A stretch of DNA of 64,000 bases from Panax quinquefolius (lineage: Eukaryota > Streptophyta > Magnoliopsida > Apiales > Araliaceae): contig CM035167.1 in the NCBI GenBank assembly GCA_020205615.1, positions 61,321,436-61,385,435 on the forward strand, in the 5' to 3' direction. Below, piece by piece: positions 58,160 through 64,000 of the stretch. Within the stretch, counting starts at the first letter, position 1, and each line of letters opens with the position of its first letter. The position numbers and the translations under genes were made by a program. The notes below the pieces were generated by a model that saw only the letters and a program-made list of their open reading frames with translations, was not told the DNA's origin and searched no databases.

Positions 58160-61153
58160 AGAATCTAATTCCCAAAATTCATTCATACAATTTAATTCTC
58201 GACTTCGGTCGTTAATAATACATTCAACCTCTAATTTTACATCATTAAACGATAATACAACCATTGAAATTTGCAAAATAATTAAAATTTTCTATTACAA
58301 ACTATCCTCGTTCCCAAAACCTTCAACCTTTACATCTAAATATCTCGTAATCATTTTAATACTACAATAGTTTACATTCGCAAAACAATATTACAATTCA
58401 ACATTAATACATTATTCAAACATTAGACATGGTTTACAAGAATAACAACTTAGCTAGGATATTAAATCTTCATATATCACTTTTGATCCATAACAATCAA
58501 GTAGCATATATATACTACTTCAATTCTTGAATCAGAAAAATGGTTATTTGCAAGAATGAGCTCGATACCAAAGAAAATCTAACAGCTTTTCATGCATCAC
58601 GAAAGACATAATAACATGCTCAACATACAAGAATAATCATAAACAAACATAGCATACATGTTATAGTTCACATAACAACTATAAAGATCGAGTTCCTTAC
58701 TCAATCAACATTCATAGTTCAATCATCATAGTCATAGATCGACTTTCACATTTCATACTTTCATATATATAATACATCATACACTAAAATTTTAAAGCAG
58801 ATCATCATCAAGTTCACATAGCAAAAGGAACTAAAAGACTTGCTTTTTACCGCAAGGCTTTTACCAACACGCTAATACTTCATCCTCAGCACAACCTACA
58901 TAATCGTATGTGAGATTGATAATAAATAAAATCAATACTCAATCTCATGGTCAAATTTATTCTAAGACCTTACTTTATCTTATTATCCTTTATAATGTCT
59001 TTATAGACATCTAACTATTTTATATGCAACTCGGTTTTATTTTTCATTTTCATCACCACACATGCTAGACTATCACACTTGTAGTTTAATGTGCGATATC
59101 ACACCATTTTATTATACCACTTTGGTTTCAAAAATGCATATTCAACACATTGTTTACATGTTTAATTTTCCTTCATAAATCAAAAATTACCCTTTTCGAT
59201 TTCTTTCCATTATTATTCTTGTATTATCATCTTTTCATACTTAGATATCCAATATTAGCTATTAGTTAGACACTTTGTATACCAAAGTTTAGAAAACACT
59301 ATTACTCTTAGGCATTTTATCGAGCACGCTTATGTACACACATTAACTTATCTCAACTCTTGATCTTAAATGGTTAATTATGCATAGAATATGATAACAC
59401 ATATCTATACTCATTACATATGTCAAAACATATTTTTAATCATCAAAATATATCATCACCCAAAATCTTAATTCAAATGTAATTATAAAACTCATCTTCA
59501 CAATTTCTTTAACAAAACGTTGTTTTCGCTTTTAACGTAACTCGCTCATTACATGTCCGCTTTTTGTTCCTTCTTATATAGAATTAACCCTTACTCAAAG
59601 GTACTACAACCTCATCTAGGCCTTAAAGTCAGACCCTTTATCCATCTAAACCAGATTCAGAATTCATCAACTAGTCTAGAAAATTTCATTTTCTAGACAT
59701 CCTTACTAAACAATTTATTTTACATGATCCGTCCATAAAATGGCTCAATCTCGCGAGTCTAGCTAGTAAACTTCCATATCTACAACTTTGCAGCTTTTAA
59801 GTTTCTTCAGATTCAAAACACACGAATTTATATGAATTTTTCAAAGTCGTAAACCGTAATGCTTTTTGATTTTCTGATGATTATTTTCCTTCTCGAACCA
59901 GCCTTACTAAAATGTAGACATTGCAAGAAATCTACAAAGAGTTTTCATGTGATTCCACTTTCAGATATATAGCTTACTTCCATATCTTCGATTTGATATA
60001 AGGCTCACTTTCTAACTCATTATACCCAAAGAGGTATGAATTTCACAAGATATGTCCACAATTACTAAAAACCTACAAATTTTGTTCTTCAAATTTTCTT
60101 TCCATTTCATTTTCTTTCTTGAATCCTCTTGTTTGATTCTTGATAATCCAAGATTAAACCAATACAAACAGATTAAGCATGATCTACTACCCTAGAACAT
60201 AAATCTACCCAAAAAAATCAAGGATTAAATAAGAGTTTAGAAGTTACCTTCTTCTAGCTTTTTTTTTTTTTCTTCTTCTTCTTCTTCTTCATCTCAATTC
60301 CTTCTCTATTTCTCTCTATCTCTCTCAATTTCTCAATACAACTTCTACATAACAATTATCTACATTATGAAGAACATAAAAATATAATTAAAACAAGGAA
60401 TTTAGATTATAACTTTATTAGTATGAATTTAAGAGAGAGATGGAGATGATGATGATGGGGCTTGTTTTTTGTTTTCTCAAAGCTTTCCTTCTTCTTCTTT
60501 TTTTTCTCTCTTCTTCTCCTACAACTCTCTCTAACTCTCTTCTTCTTTTTCTTTGGTTTGTTTTCTAAAACTAACATACTAACTTGTAGTATATACATAT
60601 AATATACAATACTAGTAATATATAATATATGTAACTCCTAGTAATTATTAGATATACTAATTACTAGTTAATACATAGGTTACACCAATTTGAACTTGAA
60701 AAGCCTAAGACCATGTTTGGCAAATACTCATTATTTTAATTAATCAATAGCTTAACATCAATCAATCTCATCAAATTGTCACATAATTATATTTACTTGT
60801 TAATTATAATTTTGTGTAACAATCATCATGATAACTCATCTAATTTAATTATCTCAATTAAATTAGAACTATAACATAAATTATTATTATATTAATTAAA
60901 TTAAATACTAAATATTCATTTAATTAATCTGCTACACTTAATTACATTACTCTATAATCAAAACAAAATTTATTTATTTAACTCAATAAATAATTCAATT
61001 AAATATTTATATATATTAAAATTAATATATAACATTCTCTTCACATCAATTCACATATTCTACAATATATAGATATACACATACTCACACAACCCAACAT
61101 ATCTCATAAATAATACTTTTATTTATAAAATTTCTCATTTATAATTTCTAAAA
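58160..61153 (-). repeat. 5' LTR of element F (outer end missing)
   Basis: Homologous to 52232-55218 from about 58197. The first ~37 bp (58160-58196) have no counterpart at the truncated left copy. It ends at ataatttctaaa, ~15 bp short of the expected TGTGACATCCCAGAT start. Donor-like site at 60248/60247. Confidence 0.82.
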
Positions 61154-63381
61154 TTATTTCATTAATAAAACTTGTTTCAAGTATTTATCTGCCCTTATGG
61201 CTATTAACGTTCGTCGTTTCATTATCAATAACTTACGTTCAATTCCTAAGGTCATCACTATATATGTGTTATAGGAATGGTCTTAGCATGTACATTACGT
61301 ATATACACTTGCCCCATAATGGTCTTGTAACATTTGTTTTCAAAACCTAACTTATTTAAGCAATTCCCAATCTCTAACTGTGGCTACCGCTTTTCATACT
61401 ACTACCATTAATGTGCATGGCCCAACTAACAATGATAGTTAATTCTCGGTCTCAAGTATTTGCAAACATGAGACTCCTATGCAAGAGTGGCGCTGCAGCA
61501 CGACTCTGCAGTGTCCATGCTCTCGACCCGGCGTTTCGGCGTGAGTGATTAAAGCTTGGGGTGGCGCTGCGGCGCCGACCCTAAGCCTCAAATAGTTTTG
61601 ACAGTTTTCGTATTCTGTGAATTTCTCGAGCTCATAACTTATTCGTTTTAAGTTCGAATTGGCTCGTTCAAAAGCCATTAGTTCAAAAATCACTTGCATT
61701 ATGATTTCATTAGAAAATATTTCATATTTGAATCTTTTAACACGGAATTCACCGATTAGCTCATTATTGAGAGTTCGTTTAATGTTCGTGAGTGTTCATA
61801 GCTCGTTTCTTCATTCTAAGTTGAAATTCGACTATTCTTGAGTCCACGACTCTTGAATACCTTATCTTACGATATGCCATTGAAAACCAAGGTTTTCATA
61901 TTACACGATAACTTTCGACTACTAATCCGAGATTTCTACGTTTTTAACGTTTAACGGTTAATTTTTGTAAATTTTGACATAACTTTATTACTCGAGTTTT
62001 CTACGCCAAATCAAATGGAACAACTCCATTGATTCATCATCTACATCCTAACCAAACAAGATGCACATACCCTTTGATGGTTTTCAATTTGTCCGTTAAC
62101 AACAAAGTAAATGCTTTGCGGTTTTCTTTTATTTTAAAACTTACTTAAACGTTTATGATTACTAAGCATACATGACTTATAATGACTTAATCCACTAGTA
62201 GCCATCCTTTTGACTCCGGAAGAGACATGCTCCACCAAATCATACTTCTCCACGAAAAAGAAATCAAAAAAAATCGAAGACTATTGCTTACGAAAAGTTA
62301 CCTTCATGTTCTTTGCGTTCTTGAGTAAACTTGTATACTTTTCTTTGAACTCACTTGATTACTTGTTAAAGTCCTCTTCTCTCTCTCAATATATGTTGGT
62401 CAAAGTTTGTAAAACAACAAAAGAACCAAGCAAGCCTTTCTTTTATATAAAAACCAAATGGAGGGTAAAATGATCATTGAGCCCAACCTCCTTACTATTC
62501 ATGGCTTAGCCACCAAGTAACCACTTTACTTGGTGGCCAAGTGGCCGGCCCACATGCCTTGTAGGTCCCCCCCCCCATGGGTTTAACCCATCCGGTGACC
62601 CATCGGTTCGATCCGCGGTTTGTTTTCTTGGTTTGGGCCTTAACATTAATTCTTATTGGGCTTAACTTGGGCTTGATTTTCATACACATTGGGCTTGACA
62701 TAATCCAAGTCTAATTAGATTCTACAAAGTCTATAAACTCAAAGTCCATTTAGACTAATCATATTCTACGCGTACAATTCTCGTATTCTCTTCGTATATA
62801 GCTCGTACGATATTCATATTATACGTCGTAATAATCTTCATACTATACTCATATAATAACTAGTATCGTACTCGTATTTCTCACGTATAATAACCCTAAT
62901 CATTACACGTAAACCTTAAATTCTTAGAAATCACATTTCCTAACCCATAGCATAATATAGCTCAACTAACAGTTATCGAATTCATATATCAAATAGGAAC
63001 TGAAAGACTTGCCTGGCTCATAGATTATCAACTACAACTTAACTACTTATAGCTATCTCCACTTCATGTATTCCTACACAATTGTATAATCATGGATTCA
63101 TACCCATCAGTCATACATTTTCTTATATTCTCAATGTAATAACAATTGTTACATTGTTTTCTAATTCGATTCTCAAAACCTTCGTTTCACTTTCTTATCA
63201 TACCCGTGACTAACTATGTGTTCGATACGCATTTAAAGTTTATAGATGAGTGATCTATATCGTTTTTACATTTTGCAAACCTTAATAAAACTTAACAGCT
63301 CCGGGTTTTATACAACCATTACATGCTTGTAAACTTAAAACATCACTTAAGTCAAGTATTGAATCTTTAAGACATTCATAC
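61154..63381 (-). repeat. LTR-derived sequence (J), minus orientation
   Basis: No terminus identified. Signs of an LTR on the minus strand: a TATA box TTTATATAAA (62442-62451), a leader with GAGAGAGAAGAGG (about 62375-62390) and a GAAG|GTAACTT donor-like site (62302/62301) resembling F's. A GC-rich stretch (61480-61590), a GGTGGCCAAGTGGCCGGCCC stretch (62531-62550) and C10 (62567-62576) also occur. A separate GGCAAGTCTTTCAG motif at about 63005 lies upstream of this TATA, so more than one degraded LTR is probably present. No ORF is recognised. Confidence 0.45.
62442..62451 (-). promoter_or_regulatory. TATA box of LTR-derived block J
   Basis: TTTATATAAA on the minus strand, followed downstream by a purine-rich leader and a splice-donor-like site, the arrangement seen in the other gypsy LTRs here. 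Confidence 0.5.
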
Positions 63382-64000
63382 TGTAAAACCTCAACTTTTA
63401 TTAATAAAGATTAATTTTTCTCAAAATATATTTTTGAATATTATGGTGTGGATTTGATATAATGTTATAGTTGTGGGTAATATTTACAAATTTTGCAAAG
63501 TAAGCAAGTTGTTATAAAATATTCGATTTGTCGGGGAATATTCGTTTTAATAGGGAATATTCGTACGATGGCACGATCATTGGTGGACCCCACAACGAAA
63601 GTATTGTCAAAGTTAGAAAATGACGAAAATGTCTTTTTATAAAAATAACGGTGAAAATTTTACCTTTAAACTATTGAACTACCCGGTGGTAAAAGTACAG
63701 TAATACGCGTAGTTGCATAGTAGCACACGGTATTGGTTATTGATGCTCACGTGAGAAGTCACTCATTTATACTCAATTATTATTACAGTAATTGCTGCAT
63801 AATATCTCTCATATTATTGATTCAATTATTGTCATAGTATCATCTACATAATATTTTATATTTTTAAATCAATAATTGAGACGACAAAGTTATTCATATT
63901 ATTATTTGCAATATTGCCGATGTCTAGAAAGTTCTGTCGAGGAAAGGGGTTTGGTCACCTAATTGCGCGCCAGTAGGGAGAAATCCTTATCGGAAAGCCC
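63382..64000 (+). repeat. 5' part of a family-2 LTR (element G), runs off the window
   Basis: Starts TGTAAAACCTCAACTTTT at 63382 and follows C's 5' LTR (reverse of 40807 downward) closely: same 'ttatggtgtggatttgatataatg', GGGAATATTCG repeats (63520-63572), 'gtggaccccacaa' and the block with TAGGGA/GAAA/TCCTTA hairpin (63974-63989). Whether a complete element follows cannot be seen. Confidence 0.88.

Larger units (their letters stand above)
52232..61153 (-). mobile_element. Element F: large non-coding LTR element (LARD-like)
   Basis: Two ~2.96-2.99 kb direct repeats flank a ~2.95 kb interior with a polypurine tract at one end and a Met-type primer site at the other. This places the 5' end on the right, so F reads on the minus strand. 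No gag or pol motif was found in the interior. Both outer ends are imperfect: the left LTR lacks its 3' terminus and the right LTR lacks its first ~15 bp. No target duplication can be read. Confidence 0.75.

Noticed and set aside
60407..60598. Lysine/arginine-rich minus-strand ORF
   Set aside because: Translation of (CTT)n/(CT)n simple repeats in F's LTR.
61439..61699. 86-codon minus-strand ORF across a GC-rich patch
   Set aside because: No recognisable motif, and it lies in LTR-derived DNA. Kept only as a compositional oddity.
1..64000. Host genes, tRNA or rRNA genes, organelle insertions
   Set aside because: None seen on either strand. All convincing coding similarity is to retrotransposon proteins.

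Overview
This window reads as a gene-free block of plant heterochromatin built almost entirely from nested, partly decayed LTR retrotransposons. The organism is very probably an angiosperm: the Ty3/gypsy elements are chromovirus-like (Tekay/Del type, LTRs of about 2.7-3.1 kb, initiator-Met-type primer sites, degenerate chromodomain tails), one nested element is a plant-type Ty1/copia with 1.86 kb LTRs, and the DNA is AT-rich with long AT microsatellites. I found no host gene, tRNA, rRNA or CRISPR array.

Layout. 1-3293: AT-rich LTR-like repeats (family H, + strand). 3294-40807: element C (gypsy, - strand, internally deleted), whose 5' LTR is split by element A (gypsy, + strand, 9566-39521). 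Inside A's gag sits a Ty1/copia element (14483-24053, target duplication GTTTG). Inside A's 3' LTR sits element B (gypsy, + strand, 28892-37549, target duplication TGAAT). B, C, E and the partial LTR G share LTR features and form one family (family 2). 40808-42576: gag and protease remnant of another Tekay-like element D (- strand). 42577-52231: element E (family 2, - strand), the most complete family-2 coding set, with a truncated 5' LTR. 52232-61153: element F (- strand), two ~3 kb LTRs around a ~3 kb non-coding interior. 61154-63381: further LTR-derived DNA (- strand). 63382-64000: start of a family-2 LTR (G, + strand).

How the parts relate. None of these elements looks able to move by itself. 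A keeps one reading frame from protease to chromodomain, broken only by stop codons. B and C lost reverse transcriptase and integrase cores through different deletions. F has no coding capacity and could only have moved using another element's proteins.

The most unusual structure is in the copia element. Its LTR carries a chain of at least 15 short inverted repeats, many with perfect 8-12 bp stems and 3-4 nt loops. Its untranslated leader carries four evenly spaced stem-loops that share one apical motif on unrelated stems. Other points worth attention are a coiled-coil ORF upstream of gag in A, conserved hairpins and splice-donor-like sites inside the gypsy LTRs, and a pattern of copy-to-copy differences at CAG/CTG that suggests methylation-linked base-calling error in this assembly.
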